From Zantedeschia hybrid cultivar (lineage: Eukaryota > Streptophyta > Magnoliopsida > Alismatales > Araceae): 64,000 nt of DNA. Positions within the stretch are counted from its first letter, which is position 1; the number at the start of each line of letters is the position of its first letter. This document shows positions 36,801 to 48,711 of this stretch, piece after piece. The stretch covers positions 630,001-694,000 of the forward strand of contig JARZZO010000003.1 of assembly GCA_030544215.1 (NCBI GenBank), given 5' to 3'. Under the pieces are notes generated by a model. The model did no database searches. It was given only the letters and a program-made list of their open reading frames with translations, and had not been told where the DNA came from. Both the position numbers and the translations under genes were made by a program.

Positions 36801-39800
36801 TGTTACATGTGTAAAACATGTAACACTATATGCTTGTATATCTCAATATCTTGTGTGCCTTTTACATGTATAAAAGGTGTAACAGTATATGCATGTACCT
36901 TCTAATGTGCCTCCATTTTTGGCTCTGATCCTTGTCCAAGTGCTTACTGTTAATCTTGCTTGAGATTCACCTGACGTGGACAAGCTCATAACAGAAGCCT
37001 GAGCTTACATGTGTTTGTGGAGATGTGACAGCAGCATACATATCACGTCTGCCATTCGAGAGCAAGGCAAGTCTATATTGGGGATGTAGCAACAACCAGA
37101 GAATGCATAAATTTCAAACCTGATATGGTAATCGGACAGATTATATGTTCACATTTCATACAGTCCCCATAATTTTGGGTAGTATTATTCACAAATAGAG
37201 GAGTATTGAACATGAGGAAGCTAAATAAAGGGGCAATGCCTGCTGCCAGCAGGCACATTGCAGCAGTGCTGCAACATGCCACGTGCAGGATCGCATCGTG
37301 GGAGGGCACGATCCCCCCTTTTTTGCATTTTTTAAACCATTGGATCAAAGATCATAGTGTAGATGGGCCCCTAGGGTTTCTCCCTACCCCTTTTTTCAGA
37401 AAAAAATGTGCACTGTGGTGCTGCATTTGATCAAACTGAACAGATTGCACATGCAGGGTATTATAGCATCACTGAAATGCCTTTCTAGAAAAAAAAAATT
37501 GTGAGCCTGGTGCTGCCATCCAATCAAACTGATTGGACGGCACACATGGGGCATTGCAGCAGCACTGCAACATTTCAGGTGCAGCAAGTATTACTCAAAT
37601 AAGATGTATCTGTGGGCTGTTGGCATTTGACAACATTGAAAGGGGAATATTGGAGGTAGACAAGGTAACACTGGGATAGGTATATAGGAGGTTGGCAAGG
37701 TATGGGCCCCTATTGAGGATCAAGTGAGAAAGAACAACTTGTAGGGTCAAAGATGCAGCTGTAGTGACTACTCATGTAAATGGTTCACCTATGTTGTTAG
37801 ATGATTTCCATTGTTGCTTGAGCTTCATCAACCTACTGTTGCTTATGCTTTCCTTTTATAGACTCATGGTTTCCTGCTTCCCCTGGGCAGTTGACTCATG
37901 CCCTGGGTTTGCTTCATAGTGATCATGAGTTCCAACACCCATGGGGAGATGAATTGCTGTAAGGGAGCATGCAACGTTTCTGCCTGTCAGGTTGCTTAGT
38001 AAATGCACCAAGCTCTTCACTGAGAGGCACAACCTCTAAGATTTCCCTCCATAACTTCCTGGGAATTTGATGGAGAGTGCTCATGTCCAATTAGGATGCT
38101 CATAATTTTTGATTAATTCCCTGATCCCAACATACAAAGAATACTTAATAACTGGTTTAACATTGGACATGAGCACTCTTATGTTGTTAATAGGTGCTCT
38201 TTGTTGCTTGGTCCCCCAACTGAGAGTGATGATCTAATCATCATCATAATTGCCAAGCCTTTTGTTACCAACCAGCGGCTATCTTAGGACCGACCAAGTC
38301 GCAAAAATTTTGAGCATAGTCTTCCAGCCAGTTGACAGCGTAATGCCAACCTATCATATGTTCTACCTGGCGAGGACTAATTGGTGGGAAAGAGAGGCTT
38401 GCCTTAACACAAAGTGGCCGAGAAAAAGGAAAGAAAATGCATTAAACAAAGGAGGAAAACAGAATATATTTAAAAATGAGACAGGATACAGCCAAAGCAT
38501 ACTGATAACCAGACATTGTCAAAGAAAGAAAGAACACAAAACAAAAATAAAGTAAGACAAGTGTAAAAGGAAAATAGGACAGAGAAAGTGAATAAATAAA
38601 ATAAAATCTAAGCAAAATCTTTGCCAGAGCCTTTGAATTATTATAAGGGACTGAACCTTGCTCCTTAGGATCCATAACTCGAATCTTAGACATCCAAACA
38701 TTTCTATCAAGGACCAAGATTAGGAGTTACGTAAGGTCGACTCTTTCCACCCCCCCTCCCCCAATTCACATCTTTTCAGGTCTCTCTCACTCTTCAGGTC
38801 TCTCTCACTTCTTAGGCCTTCAACATGCATGAGTTTCCCTCTTTTAATTGGATCCACCTCCAATCCTCCACTCTACATTTACCCTGAACAAAACATTTTC
38901 AAGTGTTCTGCTTTCATTTTGTCCTCTACTGGTGCCATGCCAAAACGCCAACTCTTCTCCTGAATTTTTTATTTATTATCCTATACCTTAAACTTACTAT
39001 CACTCCATTTCAACGTTCTCATTTCTGTTGCCTTCAATTTGTTCTCATGTGCCTTCATCATCACAGTGCTGCACCGGATAACATCCGGCCTTGTGATAGT
39101 CTCATAGAGCCTTAGTGACGATCAATGCTCATGCAGAAGTCCTTTTATTGGTATTAGCATCAATCTTTCAATTGTCTTTGTATAATGGAGCTGAGGTAGC
39201 AGAAATTTGATACAGCATGGAGCACCTGCCCCTCAATGGTGATGTCCTTAACCTCTCTACTTTCTAAAAAAACATACTTCGTATGTCTAAACCTTAAGTT
39301 TTTTCTACAGGGCTTCTCTCCAATCATGTAATCTGACATTCAGACCACCTTTAGGACCATTGTCTAAAGGCTATATCATCTGCAGATAACATACACCAAG
39401 GTAAATTACTACAGACATCTGCTGTAGTAGCATTCATGAGGACCATGACTAAAGTAAAAGAGTATGAGTATGCGTACAAAGCAGATCCCTGGCGTACTTA
39501 CACTGTTAGTGCCCACCAAATGTTTTCCTTGGCACCCTATCTTAAGCCTTCTCCAAATTGATAAAAATTATGTGCAAGTTCTTGTTCCCGTCTCTGAACT
39601 TCCCTCTGTCAATTGCCTTAATGGATATATAGCTTGCATTGTCAACAATGCAGGACAAAATTGGTTATTTTTAAGCTATCTTGAATATATCCCTTAGGAC
39701 CCTTACTCTTGTAGAGGATAGAAGGATACTAGTTCTCCATTCATCTGGTACTATATGTCAAGCTCCTAATTGACTTGAATAAATTTGTTGACCAAAAAGC

Positions 39801-42800
39801 TGGCTGTTTACCCAACGATCCTCCATGCCTCAGTTGGGATTTATTGGTCTCCCACCTTGCCCTCTCTTCATTTTCACTAAAGCCTTATCCATCTTATCAG
39901 AGTAGATCTTGGTGGAGTAAATTCAATGGAAAAAGTTCTTTTGTTCAATTTTCTTTTGCTATTTCATTTTGTCATTTCATTTGATATCTGAGGACCATCT
40001 TGATCTTTTCTGGTCTCAATTTATATATGTCTAATTCTGAGTCCTAGGTTAAAAAATGAGCTTGCTGCAGAACCTTGTGCTCAGTATCTTGGAAGGATGA
40101 TGATAATATGCTGGATAGTTGGGATTTTAATTCTTCAAAGGATAAAATGTACTTTGTTTTATGGTGTCACTAACAACTTCAAATGACCAAGTGCTTCATA
40201 TTTGACAGAGCTCAAGTCAGTGGAATCTTCTTCATCAGCCCATATGAAGAATCTTAGTACATCCCTCTCCCTGGGTCTTAAACCTCCACCTTCTGACCAT
40301 CTCAGATCCTTCAATGATGATGAGTTCGCAAGCAAATTCCATACCGTTGCCAAAAGAAATGTGGATCCACTTGATGCCACAGCTTATTCATTGATGGACC
40401 TACAGATGGCTACTGGAAGCTTTAGTCCTAGCCGCATTCTTGGTGAAGGATCAATTGGGAGCACTTACAAGGCAAAGTATGCTGATGGAAAGGTGTGTCA
40501 GCACTTATGTATCTTTTAGAAATTTTGTTATTTGTATCTTTCTACATTGTGCTTGATTTTATTCACATTGGCAGTCAGTTACGTATTTCAAGGACACCAT
40601 GTTTATTCTGGTTTTAGTTCATTGTAACAATTATGTTTATATCTCAAATATGTGTAACTGAAATCAGGTAGGAGTTGCAATTATTTGACAGTAAAGCATA
40701 GTTCTTCCCTTAAGCTAGTCATTTTGATTTTTCAGAATAACTTGACATCAAACTTGGCTTCCTGTAGATTTGAGAATGACCGCTTGGATACTTTATTTGA
40801 TTTGAATATGAAGATGTGCATATGGGAGATTCATTTCTTCATGGATTTAGAAGGTTGGAGACATGAATTGAACAAAGTAGGTGAATCGTTTCAATTATAT
40901 GATTAGAGGAAAACTAGCCCTTCGAGTATTATAAATGATGTAAAATCCTGGTATTGATTTTTCCTCATGAAAAGTCAATTTTAGAGGGTCGTCACAGTCA
41001 TTACGAGGACGATTAGTCAAAGTCCATCCTGCATTAGCCTACCCTTAAAATTTATTAATGTAGGTTATAGTGTTCTCTCTTCCATAAATATGCCTCAAAA
41101 TGTGACCCAAGACAATGCATACAAGAGATAGTTGTCTTGCTATTTTTTCCATGAACCCTGAATATGATGACTTATGGACCATCGTGGTGGTGCAGTTCCT
41201 TCTGCAGTGATCTTCTAAAGCAATTTCCCCTCTTGTTATTTTAGTTTCCTTGGTAGCAGAAACTAACAAGCTTCATTTAATTAGCTTTAAATTTGGTTGG
41301 TTTGGATAAACATCTTATATCCTGTACAGCTGATGCCCTAGGGTACGCAAATTGATATTTTCATCGCAAAACCTTGTCGCATAGACCTGTGAGTCATTTA
41401 AAGTAAGCCTTACCCCAGTGGCCAAGGAGTTCTTTTTCAAAGTATCACCATGATCTCTTATGGTGCATTGTTTAACGTCTTTTGCTTCTGAGCAGCAGAG
41501 CGCATTAGCATATTGATAGGAACATGGGAAGTCTTTTACTTGTTTGAGTTTTTGTGAAATTAAACGTCGGCTTGATTTGACATTTTTACTGATGTATTTT
41601 TTCTTAAATCCACTCATCATATTGAGTATTGAGGCTCAATCACTAGTCGATTTTCTATCTCTAGTTGATTCTCCTTTTTAAATATTCTTCTCTTCAACTT
41701 CACATGAAATTTGGCTCTATTTTGTCAAGATTATCAGGCAGGATCCAAATTGTGACATCTCATTGCCATATTTGGTAGGATTTCATAACACTAGTTACTT
41801 ATTAAACATCCTATTGTTTCTTTATCTTTTATTCTTCCAGATTTTGGCTGTGAAGAAAATAGATTCATCACATCTTCAAAGTAGCATTTCTGAAGGCTTC
41901 AAGAAACTGGTTTCAGGAATTGCTCAACTACACCATCCAAACATTGCTGAGCTTGTTGGCTACTGTTCAGAGTCTGGCCATAACCTATTAGTTTATGAAT
42001 TTCTGAGAAATGGATCTCTACATGAGTTCCTGCATTTATCAGATGAGTACAGCAAGCCTTTGACCTGGGATACTCGGGTGAGGATTGCTCTTGGGACAGC
42101 TCGAGCTGTTGAGTAAGTTGCTTGCTTCTTGCAAAGTTGTCATGGATGCTTTGGCTTTATTTTAATTCATCAATAGTCTTTCTTTATGCTTGATCTTTAG
42201 TCTTCAGAATCATGCCTTGTTCTTTTCTACTGGCCTTTAAGTACATTCATGAGTTTTGAATCTGGGTTATTTTTAGTCTAATGTAAATGTATTGGATTCT
42301 CTAGCTAATTCTAACGGTTGCATTTCACGAGGCATATTATTTTGCCATCTTTCTGATTCCTACATGCTTGCCATTTGTGTTAAAAGAACAGCATATTGTT
42401 AGTTTCTTCAATGTATGCTGCAAATGATGTGGTCAGACATGAAATTTTTCTCCAGCATAACAAGTCACCGTTATTTATTTTCCCACCAATACTTGCATAG
42501 TCTTTATAACAACAAGAATCTATCCTCTTTGTACTCTTTTCAGGTACTTGCATGAGACTTGCTCCCCATCTGCTATTCACAAGAACATAAAATCGGCCAA
42601 CATCTTGCTTGATGCAGACCTTAATCCTCATCTTGCTGATTGTGGCTTGGCTGTCTTATATACGGTGCTAATCCTGCTATTACAAGGAAGCTGTACTATG
42701 TTTCTGGAGTTTTCTAATTGTGCTTCCTTTTTCTCCACAGGATACGAACCAGAACCTGGGTCCTGGCTATAATGCTCCCGAATGCACTAAACCCTCTGCC

Positions 42801-44258
42801 TATACACTGAAAAGTGACGTCTACAGCTTTGGCGTTGTGATGCTAGAACTGCTGACCGGTCGGATGCCTTTTGACAGGTTTTGAGAAAAGTACCTTTCCT
42901 TCAATGACAGCACTGATTTCACAAACACTAAGGAAATTGTTGTTTTCAGAGTTTTGCTTGTTTTCTCCTATTTAACTTCCCAAACCTAAAGCAGCAGCAT
43001 TCTTTGAGCCCACCTTCTGTAAGGCAGTTATCATATGACCCCACCTCAAAGGTGAGGTTTTTGGTTCAACACTCCCACGATGCATGTAGGGAGTTGGGGC
43101 ATACATGTGATCATTATACCCAAGTTTCCTCATCATCCAACAATACGCGATTCTTTGCATAATATATCCAACAAAAAAAAAAGGAAATTTTCTTGCATGG
43201 CAACTACTTATGTACCAAGGGTTCTACAGGATTCTTTGCATGATAACAAAAACAGATGAAGACTTCCTGCATGTCACACAGAAAACATTGAAAAGCCAGC
43301 CTATTTAGTTGTGCATGAACATTGAATGATGAAAATCACCACTTAAATGGTGTTTTACTTACCATGTATAAAATTTTTGCTAAATCATGATGAGCAGATT
43401 AGGGATCCTGAAATTCCCGAGAACTTTTGGCGATAACTTCACCTGTTAGTAGTTCATTTTATTCTGGTTCTATGCCGAGGTATTGGTAACGGGACTCTAC
43501 TGTGATAACCTATCCTAATATCTGAAGATTCTGAACCCTACGGCAGCATAACACTAACAGCCACTGTCCTAGGTTTGAGACCTCTCTGATTTGTTTTTAA
43601 AACAAATAGCTTCCCTTTTAGTTGAGCACATGCATGTGAGCTTGTATGGATGTCACATTTCACATTTTAGTCCTTTATGCTTTAGATGTGAATACTGAAG
43701 CTGTAAACTTGCTCCATACATATTTCTTACCGTTTTTACAACTGGTGCCATGCTCTACAGTTCAAAGCCAAGATCTGAGCAGTCCTTGGTTCAATGGGCT
43801 ACACCACAGCTCCATGACATAGATGCACTGGCCAAGATGGTTGATCCTGCTCTGCGTGGACTCTACCCACCCAAGTCTTTATCCAGATTTGCCGATGTGA
43901 TTGCCCTTTGTGTTCAGGTGAGCAAAAGGCATAAAAGTAAATGTAACATCCAGAACAATAGTATTCTACTCTATTCAATTTAGATTTTTGTATTAAAACT
44001 AGTCCCAAAAGGCAGATGCCCAATACTTACTCTATGTCATTGCTTTAATTCTTTTTCCCTTGGTCAAGTTCTTTGTTCTTAAGGACTAAATCTATTTTCC
44101 CTGTTATTATCTAGTTGGAGCCAGAGTTCCGCCCCCCCATGTCTGAAGTTGTGCAAGCACTGGTTTGCTGTGTACAGCGCCGCCCAAGTTTGAACAAAAG
44201 GGGTGGTGATCTGGGTGCTTCTCGCCGGAGTGATGACTCAGATTACCAGTATTACTGA
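27888..44258 (+). CDS. SRF: STRUBBELIG-receptor-family LRR receptor-like kinase, 16 exons
   Basis: Exons: 27888-27981, 29205-29337, 30126-30197, 30302-30367, 30582-30653, 30744-30815, 34662-34733, 34811-34876, 35481-35546, 35647-35918, 40209-40492, 41841-42112, 42544-42664, 42741-42877, 43761-43917, 44115-44258, totalling 2100 nt (699 residues), all with GT-AG borders. A signal peptide (about 1-26) precedes the SUB-type N-terminal region with WTSSSGDPCGQGWKGIKCSG. LRRs follow, about one per 66- or 72-bp exon, then a Pro/Ser linker and a membrane span (about 278-296, AVAGILISVLIVGLILLVL). The kinase (about 398-675) has GEGSIGSTY and LAVKKI, but HRD is HKN and DFG is DCG, as expected of this atypical family. 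Catalytic activity is unlikely. Members act at the plasma membrane in tissue patterning, wall sensing or immunity. The family call is firm, the subtype is not. Confidence 0.93.
31090..33002 (-). mobile_element. Ty1-copia retrotransposon, internally deleted, in SRF intron 6
   Basis: Two direct repeats starting TGTTTAGCCTAGGTGTAAGT (31451 leftwards) and TGTCTAGCCTAGGTGTAAGT (33002 leftwards) are LTR sequences. The right-hand one (5' LTR) is cut to about 175 bp and joins straight onto reverse transcriptase code, so gag, protease and integrase are gone. A polypurine tract GAGGGGGAG precedes the 3' LTR. RNase H residues (GYADADWAG reading, near 31920) are also legible. The outer end of the 3' LTR (about 31090) is not certain. 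Confidence 0.75.
32277..32648 (-). pseudogene. Copia reverse transcriptase fragment
   Basis: A 123-codon open piece carries LQLDVKNAFLNGDLHEEVYM, KTLYGLKQSPHAWF and the catalytic YIDDIVITG, all diagnostic of Ty1-copia polymerase. Upstream code (FTQTHSVDYDETFAHVAK) is in another frame, and RNase H downstream is interrupted by stops, so no full polyprotein remains. Confidence 0.85.
33039..33484. repeat. 223-bp tandem duplication, nearly identical
   Basis: AAAATAGATATGGGACTACG at 33039 recurs at 33262, and the units match almost base for base over 220 bp; I saw only a few differences. The high identity points to a recent event in SRF intron 6. It has no coding content. Confidence 0.9.
33790..34320 (+). 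mobile_element. RTE LINE 3' fragment
   Basis: A degraded FTDDII reading (about 33814) and later phrases such as CATCCAAGTCAGCACCAGTT correspond to the reverse transcriptase and C-terminal region of the LINE at 4650-8127. It ends with GTAGCTGACACCAAATGAAG and a GATGATGACGG tail that runs into GGC/AGC triplets. It lies sense to SRF in intron 6. Confidence 0.6.
36782..36899. repeat. Two tandem 59-bp units with an internal palindrome
   Basis: TCTCAATATC starts units at 36782 and 36841. Each holds an inverted repeat (ACATGTGTAAAACATGT in the first copy). Found in SRF intron 10. Confidence 0.65.
37205..37590. mobile_element. MITE-like repeat with CTGCAGCA motifs, copy D
   Basis: The right end GTGCAGCAAGTATTACTC matches the copy A terminus. 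The body has repeated GCATTGCAGCAGCACTGCAA and inverted GCAACATG/CACGTGCAG blocks. The left end is degenerate. It lies in SRF intron 10. Confidence 0.5.
38228..39960 (-). mobile_element. RTE LINE copy antisense in SRF intron 10
   Basis: The minus strand gives PDEWRTSIL (about 39750), IFINLEKA-DRVPRK (about 39540) and CMLSADDIAF (about 39380), in the order of an RTE reverse transcriptase. The plus strand at 38230-38245 reads ATCATCATCAT, the complement of the GATGATGATG tail. The 5' part with the endonuclease is missing and several stops break the frame. Confidence 0.7.
42990..43190 (+). repeat. Possible SINE-like insert with A tail
   Basis: A B-box-like GGTTCAACACTCC (about 43062) is followed about 110 bp later by a run of ten A. 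The A box is unclear and no flanking duplication was found, so this is weak. Confidence 0.3.
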
Positions 44259-47200
44259 GGAAGTTGTTGTCAGTCTCTTGGTTGATCAAGAAATATTCAT
44301 CTATCACTCTGTTTGCTTTGTCTTCTACTTCTTCCTTTGTGTTCTTGTTCTTCGTTTTCACTAGGGTTGTGTAGAATATTAATTGTAGGTTAGCCTTTTG
44401 TAAAGACATTTGTAAAGGACAGTATCATAAAAGCAATTTCATGGGGCTAACGAGTCCATTGTTTTTGCTCTTGTTTGCTGTGTACAAGCATACATTTTTG
44501 CTGGTCATTATCACATTGCATTTAGCTTCCTCTGGGATAGGCACCCTGTAAGGATAGAGGGAAGGCACTTTGATGGCAGTGTAGACACCAAAGAAGGATG
44601 TTTGAATTCTCCACATGATTGTTCATTTGTTGCTGGGGGATAATGATTATACTAGCTAACGGCGCCAGGTTCTTAGTGAAAAAAGAGAGCCTTTCAGATG
44701 GGAAAAAAAAAAAAAAAAGAGTCTTCGTCGTCTACAAAGCTTGCAAAGCAATAGGATTATACAAAGTGTCAGACATTTTTTCTTGGATGTCATTTGTAAG
44801 GGATGTGGAAAGTCTCGGACTCGTCATGCTCACAGATTACAGATTTATGTTATTGCATGCCCAATTAACTGCATTACTCTGTTTAACTATCATTTCTCAT
44901 TCACTATATATAGAAGTCATTTCCATATGTCACTTTTGTAACCCAACATTTGGATTATTAAAATAGAAGAGATTTGAGAGCTGTCATCCGAACAAGAGGT
45001 TCAGGGTAAGAACTTAGCCAAGACTCTTCTCCCTCTTTTGCTTTATAGTGTAACACCCGGGCAGCTCTCAGTGAAAGAAAAAAATGTCACAGGATTTCAC
45101 TACTGGGATAACCCTTTCTTCCTGAACATTGTCCGACAAGCATGTTTCCCTCCCTTTTATTTGATAGGTATCCAGTTTTGCTTTCCTGGACAAACATTTC
45201 TGTCTCTGTTCATTAGGGGATTGTTCTTTCTTAATAGAAAGTGATGGTGCTTCTTTCCTGCCATTAGAGTTACAGGGGCAACCTCCTTAATATTTAGTCT
45301 ATATATTTTTGTTGGCACATAATTAAGTTTAAAGGCTGTATTTGACGTACCATCGCTTACTCGATTATTAGTAAACAATTTTTTTCATGCTCAGGGCCTC
45401 AGTCATTTTGGTTCTGTTTATCCTCTCTGCTTTTGCTGGCGCTTACTTTGGTGCCTTTATGTGACTGCGATCGTTCATCCCTGATTTTATCTCGAAAAAT
45501 TTAAAAGTCGGGGACGATTTTTCTGATCATATTGAATAAGATTTACGACAGGTCGACCTTATTCCTGTCTTATCTCGATATTAAACACGAGCTAAGCATT
45601 GGTTGGGTACTTGAACTAAGGACATGCTTTTTGTATCCCTACCTGTACAAGTATGGCGCTTTTACCTACAACGTTAGCACACCATACTAAAAATAATAAC
45701 AAAAAAAGAACACACTTAACGCTAAGGGTTAGTTAAGTAGGAAAAAAAAGATATCAATGATCGGAGACTTTATCTCATTCAGGAACCTTTAATTTAAAGT
45801 CTTTATTTTGGTACACTAGTATGATAACATAACAGACATCCAAACAACTAGACACGTTAAAATACATGCGACATCAGATGGTCAAATGGTTTAGTAACAA
45901 ATGTTTTATTATGGACAATAAGAATTGCCATAATAAATAAGAATTGATGGTATAATGGAATGCAGTCCACGGCATCTCATAAATATTACTTTCCACAGCA
46001 TATGCTATGTGGTTTCTATACTAATCAAGAATAGTTACTAGCTAGGGTTTAAAAACAGCTGGCAATTAATTTGGCAGCAAGGGAAGCATATCTTACTTCA
46101 GTGTCAAGGATCGGATTTTCTGGGGCCAATCTTTTCAGAAATTTTACCAAAAAGCTAACGAATTTTTAAAATGTTCAATAGAGGCACTTTAAAATGTCCT
46201 TAATTATTATGCAAACAACATGACTTTTATATTTTTGAACATGATATGTGTAAAAAAGATTCTTAGCTTTCTGTAATTACCAAAAAGGATACTAGCACCA
46301 GAAAATATCAAAAAGGATCGTTCATCTAAATTTAAAGTTTAAGAGATGTCCATAAATTTATTCATTCTTAAAAACATGTTAATATTTAAAAATAATGAAA
46401 TAACAACATTTTAAAATTGTATTAATTAAGAATGCATAGAATAAACGTAATAATACCACTAACTGTTCATAAATTAATTAACTTTTCGTCAGTGTATATA
46501 TAGGGGGTCTACTACATTTGAGTCTACTAGACCACGCAATATACTTCTTTATATGGCATTAAAAGATCCTTATCATGGGACGTCACGGTAAAATATTCTT
46601 TCTTCTGTTTTTAATGAGGATTTTTCTTTTAAGCTTTTGGTCTCTTTAAACTATTTTGTATATTTAACGTTGGTTCCATTAACTTTAGGTTGAATAATTT
46701 TGGAGTCCTTATTATATATCTATTCTCATCTTTTAAATAACTGTTAGTTAGACAGACTGACTTCTAAGAAGGACTAAGTCTTCCGGAGTCAACATCAAAT
46801 ACATACGTCATAGAGGTTTATTTCTAAATATGAATATTTACAGGGAGTAATCATTATAAAAGCCTTTTTACTAAAAGGATCAGGACTGTGGATCTTTTTT
46901 TCTTCCAAAAATAATATTTCAAAAGTGGTATTAATACTTTTGGATGTTTTAAATATCATTAATGCCTTTTCAGATAATTATGAAAATTATGATCTTTTTT
47001 TCGATATTGATATTCAAATGAGTAATCATTGTCTATATTTTGTAATATTTTCGGTTTCATAATTAGAAAATTTAGAAAGATTTAGATATCTTGTGATGAG
47101 GGGTATGAAGACCATAGTACGTACATAGTTTTGATGAGGACACTTTATTTGTAAAAGAATTGGGGACATTTTTATAGTGCGTTAGAGAAAATATGATTTT

Positions 47201-47659
47201 TACCTGATAAAGAGATGTATAAACGAGTAGCGTTTTTTTAAACGTTGTGTATCCAGGTATCCTTATTAGATATTTTCAGAGCATTTTGGCTCTTTTCAAT
47301 AAAAAAATTCCAGTCCCTTAATTTTAAAAAAGAATGACAGTATTTTTTTATTTTAATTAGTAGAAAGACGAAGAATGGAGGAAAGCCTTCAGAATCGATT
47401 TGCTTCTAGAAAGGATGCCGTGTTGCGGACGGACGTGCCAGCTGCTCGCACCAGCCTGGAAATTAACTGGAATTGTAATAATAAGCCGAAGATACAAGTC
47501 TCGATTTGATGAGTCGAGAAGAGCAGGGAATTTGAAGTGATAGGACAGGGTGCATGTGGTCAGTAATACTCTTAATTAGCAATTGCCAAGGAAGGAAGGA
47601 AGAACACACAGCTGGGTGCTGGGAGGTGGTTTGCCACTGCCATCCCATCAGGGAGAACC

Positions 47660-47666
<7 letters not shown>

Positions 47667-47702
<36 letters not shown>

Positions 47703-47750
47703 CCGTACGTACGTAGGAGTTGTCAGTGTCCTCCATATATATATATATAT
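47667..47750. repeat. Two (TA)n tracts
   Basis: Alternating TA runs of about 33 bp (47667-47699) and 15 bp (47736-47750) create several spurious open frames here. Confidence 0.9.
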
Positions 47751-48630
47751 GCTAATTAATCTTGGGCCCGATCCGTGTCTCCATGTGAAACCGAGAAGTC
47801 GTCGCCCCAAAACCCCGATGCTAGCTTGCAGCCTGGGGTCGAAGTCGAACGTGGAAGAATATTGAAGACGGAGGGGATCTCCTTCAGGGCATGCAGACGA
47901 AGAGGAAGAGGTCCAAAAACTTGGGCAATTGATCACCCGCGTTCCGTTCTCTCCCCAACGCCGAGCAATCGCGACCCATCAACTTGACAAGGACGCAGAA
48001 CGTACAGAAATGTACGAAGACATACGTAAACATGGTGATACCCTTAAATCGAAACTTAATACGTACACACCAAGATTTGGAAACACCAGGAGAGAGCACA
48101 AGAGATATAGACGAAGAAGACGAGCTCCGACTGCTCCATTCCTCACATTCATCGATGTGGGTTGTCATCGTCGTCAAAATTAATGGCAAGACTCTTGTGA
48201 GTTTATCCTACTAATATATACCAACGTTTAACACGTACTTTCGCATCCCTCCCAATTACAATTTTCTCTGGTTTTGCGTACTTAACGGGAGAATCAATCA
48301 GCATATATATATGTGAGCTCGATCGGAAAAAGCTTCGTTAGTGAGCTCACTGCTCGGTGTCTGCTAATGCTCAATTTGCGTGTTACGTACGTTATTTTGT
48401 TCAAAAAGGAATTACTGTTAAAACGTTGATTAGAAGGTCGATCACTACTAGCTAGCTCGGAGATGCCTGCATGCATGGGGGCGCACGAGGTATCACGTGG
48501 ATCCCACGTGGAATATGGTCCATATCGTCGGGCTCACAATTACCCTGCATATATAACTTCTTATTAGATCTTGTGGAAGCTGCAATTTTGTATCTCCAAA
48601 GAGTCGGTGAATTGTGGGCTACAGCTGCGC

Positions 48631-48634
<4 letters not shown>

Positions 48635-48708
<74 letters not shown>
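48635..48708. repeat. (AG)37 microsatellite
   Basis: A perfect 74-bp AG tract. Long GA/CT tracts in plants are targets of BBR/BPC GAGA-binding proteins and are frequent near promoters, but no gene start was found next to it. Confidence 0.95.

Positions 48709-48711
<3 letters not shown>

Noticed and set aside
47463..48214. Overlapping ORFs on both strands near the TA tract
   Set aside because: They run through TA repeats, carry no recognised motif and have no supported exon borders.
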